Positions 9,174 through 19,554 of a stretch of 64,000 nt of DNA are shown one piece after another. The notes under the pieces were generated by a model that ran no database searches, was not told the origin of the DNA, and saw only the letters and a list, made by a program, of their open reading frames with translations. Origin of the DNA: Labilibaculum filiforme (GTDB lineage Bacteria; Bacteroidota; Bacteroidia; Bacteroidales; Marinifilaceae); NCBI RefSeq assembly GCF_002843315.1, contig NZ_MVDD01000011.1, positions 59,771 to 123,770 on the forward strand, read 5' to 3'. The translations under genes and the position numbers were made by a program. Numbering within the stretch: the stretch's first letter is position 1; the number at the start of each line of letters is the position of its first letter.

Positions 9174-9818
9174 TTACACTTCAAAAATTCGATTCTTTAT
9201 CGCGAAAATTACCAAGGCAGCGGTGTTTTTCGATTGTGTTTTTAGTAGAATATTTTCGCGGTGTTTGTCAACAGTACGTTTGCTGATAAAAAGCATTTCG
9301 GCAATTTCCTGATTCGAGCATCCTTTGCAAATATTGTATAGTATTTCTATCTCTCTGCTTGTAAGGTCTGTTTTGGGAGGATGATTCTTTTTTCGATTCA
9401 AATTTTTAATAATACTTTCAAGTATTTCTGGCGAAAAGAAGTTTTTTCCTTCTAGAACGGCTACAATTGCTTGTTGTACTTCTTCGAAACTTGAATTTTT
9501 TAGCAGAAAAGCTTTGGCGCCAGCAACCATCATTTCCGAATAATAATTCTCGTTGGCATGCATCGAAAGTGCAATTATTTTCGTGTCCGGATATCTTTTC
9601 ATTACTTCGCGAGTAGCTTCGATTCCATTCATTATTGGCATTTCAATATCCATTAGAATAATGTCGGCTTGCCAGGTCAATAGCAAATCCAATAATTCTT
9701 GTCCATTGCTGGCTTCTTTAATTTCTTGTTTATTATTCTGATTGTTGAACAGAAAACTTAAGCCTTCTCGAAACAGATCGTGATCATCAACTAATGCCAG
9801 TTTTAAAGCTTCATTCAT
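9174..9818 (-). CDS. NarL/LuxR-family response regulator
   Basis: A 214-residue regulator: receiver domain (1-~120) with D-D-H-D at 11-14, phosphoacceptor Asp in I-I-L-M-D-I-E-M-P (~57) and Lys in F-L-L-K-N; LuxR-type HTH (~150-212) with L-T-S-R-E-I-E-I-L and I-A-E-M-L-F-I-S-K-R-T-V-D-K-H. Its start overlaps the stop of the cognate kinase by 4 bases, so the two are translated together. Target genes are unknown; the convergent Fe-S operon and the cellulase cluster are its nearest neighbours. Confidence 0.95.
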   Translation of the reverse strand: MNEALKLALVDDHDLFREGLSFLFNNQNNKQEIKEASNGQELLDLLLTWQADIILMDIEMPIMNGIEATREVMKRYPDTKIIALSMHANENYYSEMMVAGAKAFLLKNSSFEEVQQAIVAVLEGKNFFSPEILESIIKNLNRKKNHPPKTDLTSREIEILYNICKGCSNQEIAEMLFISKRTVDKHRENILLKTQSKNTAALVIFAIKNRIFEV

Positions 9819-10756
9819 GAGATGGGTATTTTAACTTTTAGGTAAAAACCTTGCTTATTTTTGTGATTCATTTCAATCGTTCCATCTAACGACTTTACTC
9901 TTGATCGGATATTTTCAAGTCCCATCCCTTTTATTAATTGTGTTTCTATGGCAAAACCAATTCCATTATCCCGATACAATAGTTCTAACTTATTAGGATA
10001 ATGCAGAAGGGAAATATCAATATGAGAAGCTTCTGCGTGTTTTATGGTATTGTTGATTAATTCACCGATAATTCGATAAAGAATCAACTCCACGTTAAAG
10101 TCAAATCGCTTATTGTTTAAACGAACATCTAAACGAACCTGATATTGATTGTTTAGATGAATTCCTTCAATAAAGGTTTTGATTGCTTTTTCGAGTCCGT
10201 ATCTTTCAAGCACATGTGGACTCAACTTATTAGATATCTCTTTAATGGTAATGATTGCTTCGTTAACAGCATGATCGGTTTTGCTTGCAATCTGTTTGTT
10301 TTTTTCGTTTTCAACCGCAGTATTTAAGGCCGAATTTGTCATTTTAATGCTCGAAAGGATAGGTCCTAAACCATCGTGTAACTCTTTGGCAAAACGATGA
10401 CGTTCTCGTTCTTCTGTTTTAATTACAGCGCTTAAAACTTTTGCTTCATTTTCTATTCTCTCCTTATCGATCTTGTCTTGCAGCTGAAAAATACGACGAA
10501 TATAGAAAGCGCCAAAAAACATTAGTAACGAAATAAGTACAGCTATCCAATGGGATGTAAGTGTATCGGAATTGCTAATGCTTTTAGTGAGTACAGCAAT
10601 AAGTTCAATAACTCGGCGAAGAGCCATCAATAAAAAACCGATAGAAACCAAAATCCACGAGCTATTGAAGCGTGTTTTTGGAATCAGGCTAATGGTAATG
10701 AAAAAAGCGCCGAATTGTAATAAAACCGATGCTATTAGTGCAATTTGTAAAAGCAT
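9815..10756 (-). CDS. Membrane histidine kinase (HisKA_3, NarX/DegS type)
   Basis: A 313-residue kinase with about three N-terminal membrane helices (to ~95), a short coiled-coil linker, the HisKA_3 box R-H-R-F-A-K-E-L-H-D-G-L-G-P containing the phosphorylated His, and an HATPase_c domain with Y-R-D-N-G-I-G-F and G-M-G-L-E-N-I-R. It lacks an extracellular sensor domain, so it probably senses a membrane or intracellular cue. Partner of the NarL-type regulator with which it overlaps. Confidence 0.93.
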   Translation of the reverse strand: MLLQIALIASVLLQFGAFFITISLIPKTRFNSSWILVSIGFLLMALRRVIELIAVLTKSISNSDTLTSHWIAVLISLLMFFGAFYIRRIFQLQDKIDKERIENEAKVLSAVIKTEERERHRFAKELHDGLGPILSSIKMTNSALNTAVENEKNKQIASKTDHAVNEAIITIKEISNKLSPHVLERYGLEKAIKTFIEGIHLNNQYQVRLDVRLNNKRFDFNVELILYRIIGELINNTIKHAEASHIDISLLHYPNKLELLYRDNGIGFAIETQLIKGMGLENIRSRVKSLDGTIEMNHKNKQGFYLKVKIPIS

Positions 10757-11611
10757 GAAACAAGAGTAAGAATTCTAATGGATAAATACCTACGCTTAAA
10801 GCCGTATTTTTTTAAAACCTCACATTATAATTTATTTATATCTGTAAAATATAATAGGTTGATTATTAGTGCTTTATTTTCCCAATAAGTGCAGTTGTTC
10901 GTTTTGTTTATTCTTAGCTAAGAATAAAAATAGAAGCACTAATGTATTAAAATATATTTCAAAATAGATAAGATTAGTACAAGTTTAATTTTGTCCTTAT
11001 GTTTTTTTTTGACTAGAGAGTAATTTTTTTTTTTTGGTTAGTTTAACTGTTGCAAATTGAGATTATTCACATTTAAGTATCCACTTCTATATCTAAAGGT
11101 GAAGAATATTAGAAGGTATTTAAAGGTTCTGCAAAAAAGGTTCAATCGATATTTCCACAATTTTAAGTGTACGTTCTTAAAATAATCTACTGAATATAGA
11201 TTTAACCTCGTGATTAGAGATATAGTTGTTCATAATTTTTTCAGAGGAAAGTATTGGTGGTTGGTACTATACAGTATGGCGAAGTTTATTTTTACAATCT
11301 TGCTTAATCTAATATATATGTACATATGTATAGTAGGCCAATATTTATTTAACTTATCTATTTGTTGTTTTGTGAGAGATAATAAAATGTGAAAACACTC
11401 ACTTTTTATGTGTCAAGTGGTTAAAAACAATGATGAAAGTAGTGTTGGTTGGCATTAACAATTTGATCAAAACAAATTAATTTTACAGTATGTTTATATA
11501 TCTTTAAATTATTAAGCTTATACTTGTATTTTGAAAAATAACATTAATGTTTACCGACTAAAATGTTAATGTTGTGCAATATGTTAATTTAATTTACAAT
11601 TAATTTTCATT
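10757..11611. other. 855-base intergenic region upstream of the cellulase cluster
   Basis: No gene is convincing here; the only ORF (around 11210-11392) lacks a coding-like composition. Three things stand out. A hairpin at 10824-10855 and a 24-base motif at 10939-10962 both recur at the other end of the cellulase cluster. A CRP-like near-palindrome TGTGA-N6-TCACT lies at 11388-11403. The perfect palindrome AACATTAATGTT (11540-11551) is followed by ATGTTAATGTTG and TATGTTAATTTA, a run of TGTTAAT-type motifs close to the GH9 start that could be operators. Confidence 0.5.
10818..10962. repeat. Left flank repeats of cellulase cluster (hairpin A plus motif B)
   Basis: Motif A begins CCTCACATTATAATTTATT (10818-10836, identical to 19597-19615) and forms an 11-bp hairpin with one mismatch (10824-10834 with 10845-10855). 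Motif B (10939-10962, starting CTAATGTATTAAAATA) matches 20081-20104 with one mismatch. The order A then B is the same on both flanks. Confidence 0.5.
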
Positions 11612-14557
11612 ATGAAAAAAACACTACTTTTAAATTTAGTTATTATGTGCCTAATGTTGGGCACAAGTTGGGGGCAACACAATTATGGAGATGCACTCCA
11701 AAAATCAATGTTCTTTTATGAAGCGCAGCAAGCAGGGCAACTCAGTCCAAATAATCGGGTGTCATGGCGCGCAAATTCAACAATGAAAGATGGAAAAGAC
11801 GTAGGTATTGATCTATCAAAGGGATGGTATGATGCCGGTGATCATGTCAAGTTTAATTTTCCAATGGCCTATTCTGTCACTACACTTTGTTGGGGATATC
11901 TAGAAAATAAGCATGCTTATGAAAAAGCGGATCAAGTAAACATCTTTAAGGAAAACATTAAGTATGTAACCGATTATTTTATTAATTGTCATCCATCGCC
12001 TAATGAATTATATGGACAGGTTGGAGATGGTAATGAAGATCATAAGTATTGGTTGTCTGCAGAGGTAATTGATATTAAGTCAACACGTAAATCGTACAAG
12101 ATTGATGCTTCGAAACCTGGTTCTGATCTTGCAGGTGAAACCGCAGCAGCTCTTGCTGCTGCAAGTATCGTTTTTAAAGATTCTGATCCAACCTATAGTG
12201 AATTACTATTAAAACATGCAAAGGAGTTATACACTTTTGCAGATACTTATAGGGGTAAATACTCAGAGTCAATCTCTAATGTTAAGGCTTTTTATAATTC
12301 ATGGAGCGGTTATCAAGATGAGCTTTGTTGGGGAGCAATTTGGTTGTACAAGGCAACTCAAAATGACAGCTATTTAACGAAGGCAAAAAGCGAATATGAT
12401 AAGCTTGGTAATCAAGGTCAAGAGAGTGTGAAAAGTTATGGCTGGACATTGGCTTGGGATGATAAATCTTATGGATGTTATGTGTTAATGGCTGCATTAA
12501 CAGGAGATAGTAAGTATTCTGCAGATGCAGAACGTCACTTAAATCAGTGGTTTACAGATAGAGTGAGTAGCGTAGGTCCTAAATTTACACAGACAGGATT
12601 TCCTGTTTTAGATATGTGGGGGTCATTTAGATATGCTGCAAATACAGCTTTTTTAATGCTTGAGCAGAGTGATAATATGAGCGATGCCACAAAACAGGCA
12701 AAATATAGAAAGCGTGCCAAGGAAATTATGGATTACTTGTTGGGCGATAATCCTCAAAAAACAAGTTATGTAATTGGCTATGGTGCTAAATATCCTTTAA
12801 ATCCTCACCATCGTACAGCGCATGGTTCTTGGAGTGATAATATTAGTTCACCTGTAACAAGCAGACACATATTATATGGTGCTTTAGTTGGTGGACATGA
12901 GGAAGCAGACGATTATAATTGGGAAGATAACAGGTCGGATTATGAAAAAGCTGAAGTTGCATGTGATTACAATTCACTATTTACAGGAGTGGCCGCTAGA
13001 TTATATGCTGATTATGGTGGTGATGCAGAAGTTAATTTTCCTTTAAAAGAAACTCCTAACGGTGAGTTTTTGGTAGAGGCAAAATTGAATGCAAGTGGTA
13101 CCACTTTTTCGGAGTATGCAGTTTGGGTGTACAATAGAACAGCTTGGCCTGCACGAGTGCCATCTAGTTTCAAATTTAAAATTTATGTAGACATAAGTGA
13201 AGGCATAAGTGCGGGTTATTCAGCATCTGATTATGTGGTTTCTTCAAATAATGCAGACAAGGTTGATTTTTCTAATCTTGTTGCTTATGATGCTTCTAAA
13301 GGTATTTACTACACAGAGGTTTCGTTCAAAAGTGGCGAAGTGATCTATCCTGGAGGACAAAGTGAATCAAAAAGAGAAGCACAAGTTAGAATTAGATTGC
13401 CATACGAAGCTTCAGCATCAGCATGGGATGTTTCTAACGATTGGTCAGCAACAGGAGTTAATTCATCTTTAAAGGAAGTATCAAATATTCCTCTTTATGT
13501 TGATGGTGCATTGGTTTTTGGAAATGAACCAGGACCAGTTGTACCAGTAGATGTAACTGGCGTAGCCGTTTCTTCTAACACATTAACAATTAATAAAGGT
13601 AAAACAAGCAAGTTAGTTGCAACTGTTCAACCATCTAATGCAAGTAATAAAGAAGTTACATGGACATCGAGTAACGAAGCTATAGCTACAGTAAGTAACG
13701 AAGGTGTTGTTACTGCAATTAAAGAAGGTTCTGCAACTATTACAGTTACAACTAAAGATGGCAGTTTTAAAGCAGTTTGCGAAGTTACAGTAACAGATGT
13801 AGTTGTGCCAACTTACACATTAACAACAAGTGTGATAGGTAATGGAACAATAAGTGTATCTCCAGATAAATTAAAATATGATGAAGGTTCTGAAGTGGTA
13901 CTAACAGCAATTCCGGAAAGTGGTTATGTATTTACGAAATGGAGTGGTGATGCATCAGGAAGTACAAAAAGCATTACTATAACAATAGGTAAGAATACAT
14001 CGGTCGAGGCTACATTTGAGGAAAGTACAACCCCAGGTGATGTAACGATTATTTCTTTACCATTTAAATTTTCAGGTACTGGAGAATATTTCTGGGAAAC
14101 AACAGAAGATATTGCTTCTATTAACTCTTGGAGTGATGATAAAGTGGAGGTTAATGGAGTTGACTATACCAATAGGTGGTCAAACCAACTTCCTGCTAAA
14201 GTTGATGGAAAATATAAAATTCATTTTGTATCCTCAGTAGATTGGGGTTCTGTTGTTATTGAAGCAGCCAGTAAAAATAGGTCTAATGTTAGCGCAGATG
14301 TTCAAAAACAAATGCATTTAGAAATTAAATTATTTCCTAATCCTACTTCTGTTAATCAACAAGTTCACATTAAAAACATAGAGAACTGTAAGACTATAAA
14401 AGTTTATTCAATGGCAGGACAAAAAATGCTTGAGAAATCTGTTCTTGGAGAAACGGAGACAGTTCTTTCATTAAGTCGATTTACTCCTGGATCTTACGTG
14501 GTAAAAGTTACTGATGTGGAGGGTTTATCGAGTTCCAAAATTCTAATAGTTAAATAA
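11612..14557 (+). CDS. GH9 endoglucanase with CBM3c and T9SS tail
   Basis: A 981-residue secreted multidomain cellulase. Signal peptide ~1-21. GH9 catalytic domain ~23-470, with W-Y-D-A-G-D-H (catalytic Asp pair), N-P-H-H-R-T-A-H and D-Y-E-K-A-E-V-A-C-D-Y-N (acid Glu). A CBM3c-type module ~475-640 directly follows, the theme-B arrangement of processive endoglucanases in cellulolytic Clostridia. Then a Big_2 Ig-like domain (~647-730), an InlB-type beta repeat (~733-808, YTLTTS...YVFTKWSGDASG), a ~75-residue module shared with the next two genes (~813-890), and a T9SS type A sorting domain (from KLFPNPT, ~905-981). It cleaves cellulose outside the cell, probably surface-bound. First gene of the cellulose cluster, 53 bases before GH48 with no terminator between. 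Confidence 0.95.
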   Translation: MKKTLLLNLVIMCLMLGTSWGQHNYGDALQKSMFFYEAQQAGQLSPNNRVSWRANSTMKDGKDVGIDLSKGWYDAGDHVKFNFPMAYSVTTLCWGYLENKHAYEKADQVNIFKENIKYVTDYFINCHPSPNELYGQVGDGNEDHKYWLSAEVIDIKSTRKSYKIDASKPGSDLAGETAAALAAASIVFKDSDPTYSELLLKHAKELYTFADTYRGKYSESISNVKAFYNSWSGYQDELCWGAIWLYKATQNDSYLTKAKSEYDKLGNQGQESVKSYGWTLAWDDKSYGCYVLMAALTGDSKYSADAERHLNQWFTDRVSSVGPKFTQTGFPVLDMWGSFRYAANTAFLMLEQSDNMSDATKQAKYRKRAKEIMDYLLGDNPQKTSYVIGYGAKYPLNPHHRTAHGSWSDNISSPVTSRHILYGALVGGHEEADDYNWEDNRSDYEKAEVACDYNSLFTGVAARLYADYGGDAEVNFPLKETPNGEFLVEAKLNASGTTFSEYAVWVYNRTAWPARVPSSFKFKIYVDISEGISAGYSASDYVVSSNNADKVDFSNLVAYDASKGIYYTEVSFKSGEVIYPGGQSESKREAQVRIRLPYEASASAWDVSNDWSATGVNSSLKEVSNIPLYVDGALVFGNEPGPVVPVDVTGVAVSSNTLTINKGKTSKLVATVQPSNASNKEVTWTSSNEAIATVSNEGVVTAIKEGSATITVTTKDGSFKAVCEVTVTDVVVPTYTLTTSVIGNGTISVSPDKLKYDEGSEVVLTAIPESGYVFTKWSGDASGSTKSITITIGKNTSVEATFEESTTPGDVTIISLPFKFSGTGEYFWETTEDIASINSWSDDKVEVNGVDYTNRWSNQLPAKVDGKYKIHFVSSVDWGSVVIEAASKNRSNVSADVQKQMHLEIKLFPNPTSVNQQVHIKNIENCKTIKVYSMAGQKMLEKSVLGETETVLSLSRFTPGSYVVKVTDVEGLSSSKILIVK

Positions 14558-14610
14558 GGTATTTTTTTTTTACATATATACATTTAATTACTACTTAAAA
14601 AAAGACTAAA

Positions 14611-17361
14611 ATGAGAAGACAAAAACTATTGATTTTACTGGTGTTAATGGTCACAATGTTGGCGCCAAAAATTAATGCCCAAAATGTTTATACGGAGCGA
14701 TTTTTAGAGCTGCGTAAAAAAATGAATGATCCGAATAATGGATACTTTAGTAAGGATGGAGTTCCTTATCACTCCGTTGAAACGCTTATGGCCGAAGCTC
14801 CTGATCAAGGTCATGAAACTACAAGTGAAGCTTATTCTTATTGGATTTGGATGGAAGCAATGTATGGTGGAATTTCAGGAGACTGGTCGCCATTGAACAA
14901 TGCTTGGGATAAATTAGAAAAATTTGCTATCCCTACAGCAGCAATGCAACCAACAAGTGGTGACTATAAGACATCTGATCCAGCAGATTACGCTGGAGAA
15001 CATGCATTGCCATCTCTTTATCCAACACCAACAGATAGTAGTGTTCCTGTAGGAGAAGATCCTATTTCTGGTGAGTTGAAAAATACTTATGGAGACTGGA
15101 ATGTTTATGCAATGCATTGGTTGTTCGATTGTGATAACTTTTATGGATACGGTAATATGGGCGATGGAAAAAGTACTCCAAGTTACATTAATACCTTTCA
15201 AAGAGGAGAACAAGAGTCTGTATGGGAAACAGTTCCACATCCATCATGGGAAGATTTTTCTTGGGGAGATCCTAATAATGGTGGTTTTATGGGTATTTCA
15301 ATTAAAGATCCTAAATACACTAAGCAGTGGAGATATACAAATGCTCCTGATGCTGATGCTCGGGTTGTACAAGCAATGTACTGGGCTTCAGAATTTGCAA
15401 AACAAAATGGCGAAAATCCGGCTTCTGTTCTTCCATTAGATAAAGCTGTAAAAATGGGTGACTATGGTCGTTTGGCTATGTTCGACAAATATTTCAAAAA
15501 AATAGGATGTCAGAGCAAAAGTGATGCCGGAGGAAAAGGATACGAAAGTGCACATTACCTATTATCGTGGTATTTTGCGTGGGGAGGACCTATTCAGTCC
15601 AATAATTGGGCTTGGAGAATTGGAGCTAGTCATGCACATTTCGGATACCAAAATCCAATGGCTGCTTATGCTCTTTCGGAGGTTGGTGAACTTAAACCAA
15701 AATCGCCAAATGGAGCAAGTGATTGGGGAAAAAGTTTGAAACGTCAGTTAGAATTTTACACTTGGTTACAGTCTTCTGAAGGTGCTATTGCCGGAGGTGC
15801 TTCTAACTCGGTTGATGGTCAGTACAATGCTCATCCAGCAGGAGTTTCTACTTTTTACGATATGGTATATATTGAGCATCCTGTATACAAAGATCCAGGA
15901 TCAAATCAATGGTTTGGAATGCAAGCATGGTCAATGGAAAGAATTGCAGAATTGTATTATGTGAAAAACGATCCAATGGCTAAAAAACTTTTAGACAAAT
16001 GGGTAGCTTGGGTAAAATCAGAAGTAGAACTTAAATCTGATGGTACTTATGCCATTCCTGCTACTCTTGAGTGGTCAGGTCAACCAGATAGTTGGAGTGC
16101 GGGTAGTTCAACAACAAATGCAAATTTACATGTGTCTGTAAAAGATAAAAATCAAGATGTAGGGGTTGCAGCTTGTCTTGCAAAAGCGCTTACTTATTAT
16201 GCTGCAGGAACAAAAAAACATGATGTTCTTGATGATGAGGCACGCGAGTTGGCCAAACAAATTCTAGACAGAGTGTGGGATAATTACTACGAGCCTGCAG
16301 GAAAAGGTGTTGCAGTTGAAGAAAAACGTGAAGATTACAAAAGATTCTTTGAGCAAGAGGTGTTTGTTCCAGAAGGATTCAATGGAAAAATGCCTAACGG
16401 AGATGTAGTTAAACCAGGTGTTAAATTTATTGATATTCGTTCTAATTATAAAAAAGATCCAGAGTTTGCTAAGTTAGAAGCTGCATATAATACAGGTGGA
16501 ACTTATAAAGCTAAATATCATAGGTTTTGGGCACAAGCCGACATCGCTCTTGCTAATGCAGAATATGGACGTTTGTTTGGGGTTACAACAACAGCATCTG
16601 TAACAGGAGTTAATGTTACTCCCGCAACATTAGAACTAGAGGTTGGCGCAGCAAGCAAAATTTCTGCTACTGTAATGCCATTTAATGCGGCTAACAAGAA
16701 TGTAAGCTGGTCGTCTAGTGATGTATTGGTAGCAAGTGTTGATAATGCTGGTTTAGTTACTGCAGTGTCAGCCGGAACTGCAACTATTACTGCTACAACA
16801 GAGGAAGGTAGTTTTACTGGAACTTGTGTGGTAACGATTAATGAGGCTGTCGTAATTACATGCCCTACTATAGCACTAGATTTTGACTATAGTGGAGTTG
16901 GTGATCAATGTTGGTTTACAACAGACGATATTGCTAATATTAATTCTTGGAGTTTAGAAGAACTTACAGTTAATGGAGTTGATTACACTAATAAGTGGTC
17001 AAATTCGATGCCTGCTAAAGTGAATGGTGGATATACAATAAGTTTTAAATCTAAAAACTCATGGGGTACTGTTCAAATTAAAGCTGCAGCTAGGGCTGTT
17101 ACCGTTTCTAATGGAGTTTTAACAAATAATACTTTAAAATTATTCCCAAATCCATCCAATAAAAAAGTAACTGTTTCTGGAATTGAGAATGCTGAATTAG
17201 TTCAAGTTATTGCTTCTTCTGGTCAAATGGTATTTGAAAGAAATGTGAGAAGTCAATCGGAACTTACTATTTCAGTGGAAGGACTAATAAAAGGAATGTA
17301 CTTAGTTAAAGTCGTAGGTATTGATGGAAAATCGGTAACTAAGAAATTAATAGTTCAGTAA
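14611..17361 (+). CDS. GH48 cellobiohydrolase with T9SS tail
   Basis: A 916-residue protein. Signal peptide ~1-24 (ends INAQ). Residues ~25-655 are a full-length GH48 domain, recognisable from Y-T-E-R-F-L-E-L-R, the catalytic-acid region G-H-E-T-T-S-E-A (Glu69/Glu73) and the [10 protein letters not shown] segment. GH48 enzymes are reducing-end processive exocellulases, the main exoenzyme of clostridial cellulosomes, and act synergistically with GH9-CBM3c. Then a Big_2 domain (~663-745), the shared module (~751-828) and a T9SS sorting domain (~841-916). No dockerin or CBM2/3 is visible, so the shared module is the candidate binding domain. GH48 is rare in Bacteroidota. Its 3' 481 bases are nearly identical to the end of the GH5 gene. 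Confidence 0.95.
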   Translation: MRRQKLLILLVLMVTMLAPKINAQNVYTERFLELRKKMNDPNNGYFSKDGVPYHSVETLMAEAPDQGHETTSEAYSYWIWMEAMYGGISGDWSPLNNAWDKLEKFAIPTAAMQPTSGDYKTSDPADYAGEHALPSLYPTPTDSSVPVGEDPISGELKNTYGDWNVYAMHWLFDCDNFYGYGNMGDGKSTPSYINTFQRGEQESVWETVPHPSWEDFSWGDPNNGGFMGISIKDPKYTKQWRYTNAPDADARVVQAMYWASEFAKQNGENPASVLPLDKAVKMGDYGRLAMFDKYFKKIGCQSKSDAGGKGYESAHYLLSWYFAWGGPIQSNNWAWRIGASHAHFGYQNPMAAYALSEVGELKPKSPNGASDWGKSLKRQLEFYTWLQSSEGAIAGGASNSVDGQYNAHPAGVSTFYDMVYIEHPVYKDPGSNQWFGMQAWSMERIAELYYVKNDPMAKKLLDKWVAWVKSEVELKSDGTYAIPATLEWSGQPDSWSAGSSTTNANLHVSVKDKNQDVGVAACLAKALTYYAAGTKKHDVLDDEARELAKQILDRVWDNYYEPAGKGVAVEEKREDYKRFFEQEVFVPEGFNGKMPNGDVVKPGVKFIDIRSNYKKDPEFAKLEAAYNTGGTYKAKYHRFWAQADIALANAEYGRLFGVTTTASVTGVNVTPATLELEVGAASKISATVMPFNAANKNVSWSSSDVLVASVDNAGLVTAVSAGTATITATTEEGSFTGTCVVTINEAVVITCPTIALDFDYSGVGDQCWFTTDDIANINSWSLEELTVNGVDYTNKWSNSMPAKVNGGYTISFKSKNSWGTVQIKAAARAVTVSNGVLTNNTLKLFPNPSNKKVTVSGIENAELVQVIASSGQMVFERNVRSQSELTISVEGLIKGMYLVKVVGIDGKSVTKKLIVQ
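16881..17361 (+). repeat. Long direct repeat, copy 1 (3' end of GH48 gene)
   Basis: Aligns without gaps, at a constant offset of 2140 bases, with 19021-19501 in the GH5 gene. The block 16911-17198 (288 bases) is identical by inspection; differences are scattered in the last ~160 bases. It encodes the shared module and T9SS tail. Confidence 0.9.
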
Positions 17362-17419
17362 TGTTATAGGATTTGTAATTGTATTGTTTATTTAATGCAA
17401 TGCAATAAAAATTACAGTT

Positions 17420-17456
17420 GTGTAGCCGGAATTATTGTTCTGGCTACACTTTTTTT
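17420..17456 (+). terminator. Terminator after GH9-GH48
   Basis: GTGTAGCC (17420-17427) pairs with GGCTACAC (17442-17449), followed by T7. A diverged copy of the same sequence follows the GH5 gene, showing that the 3' duplication includes the terminator. Confidence 0.88.
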
Positions 17457-17647
17457 AAAGGAAGTGTTTTGTTGAAATCTTCGATAAAAGCAGAGTTTGT
17501 TTTTGAATAATGCACTTTATAACTATCTATTGCACAATTCAATAATAATTTACATAATATAGTTGTGGATATTCAGATTGGATATGTTTAAATATCATTA
17601 TTTCAATAAATCATTAGAGTAATATAGTGTGCTAATAAATTAAAAAC

Positions 17648-19501
17648 ATGAAAAGAATTTACCTAATATTAATAGGTCTACTGTGTTTTAGTTTAACATG
17701 GGGACAGGAAATAAAAATTGATGGCAATAAATTTACACTAGATAATAGTGAAATATGGTTTAATGGAATAAATACACCATGGCATTTATTTGGCGATTTT
17801 GGACGTACTGATTTTAATTCAGAATGGTGGACAAATGAATTTGCTAAGTACAAACAAAATAATATCAATTTAGCTAGAGTTTGGATACATATGTCTGGAG
17901 AATTTAGTCCTAATATTGATGCCACTGGACATGTTTCGGGAACTAATGATATTTTTTGGGATCACATGGATCATTTGATGAATGTGTCGGAGCAAAATGG
18001 AGTTTATTTAGTTCCAGCTTTATTTTCTTTTGATATTACAAAAAATGGATATAAGACTACTGAGCAATGGAGAAAGTGGATACAAAGTGAAGAAAATATT
18101 CAAAGCTATATCGATAATGTATTGATTCCAATGGTTAAACGTTACGATAATCGTAAGTTTATTTTAGCATGGGAAATTTGCAACGAACCTGAGTGGATGT
18201 TTGAAAATTCAGAACATGGTCCTCAATCATTTAATGACGTACAAAAAATGCATGCGATGCTAGCTACTGCAATTCACGAAAACTGTAGTAAGTTTGTTAC
18301 AACAGGTTCAGCCGCACCTAAGTGGAATTCTCCTATATATGATAGTTGGGGTGATAAGGAAGGAAATATGTTTTCGGATGAAGCATTATCTAAATCAATC
18401 AACAATTCTAAAGCATTTTTAGATTTTTACCAATATCATTGGTACCCATGGCAATCGGAGTGGATGAAATCTCCATTTACGATGACTACGGTTGAATATG
18501 GTGTAGATGATAGACCTGTAATTGTGGGTGAATCAGAAGGTAATGATGTGTGCGATAAATATGTTTGTCAAACTGTTAGTCAAATGTATGAGAGTGCATA
18601 TGTTAATGGATTTGATGGTGTTTGTGCATGGAAAACCCCACAGAATGATGGGCATGGAACATTTGAAAAAATTGCAGTTGCAACCAATGAATTTTATAAT
18701 AATCATCCAAAATTAGTATATCCTGATGGTTCTGATCCAATTGCTGTAACAGGTGTAACTTTATCGGAATCATCAATTACAATAGAGGAAGGTAAAAGTT
18801 TTGTTTTAACTGCGGAAGTAATACCTGCCAATGCTAGCGATAAACGTACGAAATGGTCATCGGCTAATGTTGAAATTGCAAGTGTTGTTAACGGAACTGT
18901 GACTGCCAAAAAAGAGGGTGTTACCAAAATTATGGTAAGCTCATATGATGGTAGCTATGTAGCAGAATGTAATGTGATTGTAGAAAAACGTGATATTACA
19001 AGTTCTACAATAACATTGGATTTTAACTACAGTGGAGTTGGTGATCAATATTGGTTTACAACAGACGATATTGCTAATATTAATTCTTGGAGTTTAGAAG
19101 AACTTACAGTTAATGGAGTTGATTACACTAATAAGTGGTCAAATTCGATGCCTGCTAAAGTGAATGGTGGATATACAATAAGTTTTAAATCTAAAAACTC
19201 ATGGGGTACTGTTCAAATTAAAGCTGCAGCTAGGGCTGTTACCGTTTCTAATGGAGTTTTAACAAATAATACTTTAAAATTATTCCCAAATCCATCCAAT
19301 AAAAAAGTAACTGTTTCTGGAATTGAGAATGCTGAATTGGTTCAAATTATTGCTTCTTCTGGTCAAATGGTATTTGAAAGAAATGTGAAAAATCAATCTG
19401 AGCTTACCATTTCAGTGGAAGAATTAACAAAAGGAATTTACTTAGTTAAGCTTGTAGGTGTTGATGGGAAATCGGTAACTAAGAAATTAATAGTTCAGTA
19501 A
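17648..19501 (+). CDS. GH5 endo-beta-1,4-glycanase (glucanase or mannanase) with T9SS tail
   Basis: A 617-residue secreted protein. Signal peptide ~1-19 (ends TWGQ). GH5 barrel ~20-360 with N-L-A-R-V-W, W-E-I-C-N-E-P-E-W (acid/base Glu ~180) and V-I-V-G-E-S-E-G (nucleophile Glu ~296). Then Big_2 (~365-446), the shared ~75-residue module (~452-529) and a T9SS sorting domain (~541-617), both nearly identical to those of GH48. The strand order suits a clan GH-A endo-acting enzyme on beta-1,4 glucan or mannan; subfamily not assignable by eye. It has its own 286-base upstream region after the GH48 terminator, so it is probably transcribed separately. Confidence 0.9.
   Translation: MKRIYLILIGLLCFSLTWGQEIKIDGNKFTLDNSEIWFNGINTPWHLFGDFGRTDFNSEWWTNEFAKYKQNNINLARVWIHMSGEFSPNIDATGHVSGTNDIFWDHMDHLMNVSEQNGVYLVPALFSFDITKNGYKTTEQWRKWIQSEENIQSYIDNVLIPMVKRYDNRKFILAWEICNEPEWMFENSEHGPQSFNDVQKMHAMLATAIHENCSKFVTTGSAAPKWNSPIYDSWGDKEGNMFSDEALSKSINNSKAFLDFYQYHWYPWQSEWMKSPFTMTTVEYGVDDRPVIVGESEGNDVCDKYVCQTVSQMYESAYVNGFDGVCAWKTPQNDGHGTFEKIAVATNEFYNNHPKLVYPDGSDPIAVTGVTLSESSITIEEGKSFVLTAEVIPANASDKRTKWSSANVEIASVVNGTVTAKKEGVTKIMVSSYDGSYVAECNVIVEKRDITSSTITLDFNYSGVGDQYWFTTDDIANINSWSLEELTVNGVDYTNKWSNSMPAKVNGGYTISFKSKNSWGTVQIKAAARAVTVSNGVLTNNTLKLFPNPSNKKVTVSGIENAELVQIIASSGQMVFERNVKNQSELTISVEELTKGIYLVKLVGVDGKSVTKKLIVQ
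19021..19501 (+). repeat. Long direct repeat, copy 2 (3' end of GH5 gene)
   Basis: Gapless counterpart of 16881-17361; the block 19051-19338 is identical to 16911-17198. The similarity continues, more diverged, through the terminator to ~19594. Confidence 0.9.
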
Positions 19502-19554
19502 TATTATAAATTTGCAATAGTATTGCTTATTTCAATACAATAATAATTACAGTT

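Noticed and set aside
11210..11392. Small ORF upstream of the cellulases
   Set aside because: Low-complexity AT-rich translation without family features; treated as non-coding.
11612..19501. Cellulosome (dockerin/cohesin) system
   Set aside because: No duplicated F-hand dockerin motif in any of the three enzymes; the tails are T9SS sorting domains.
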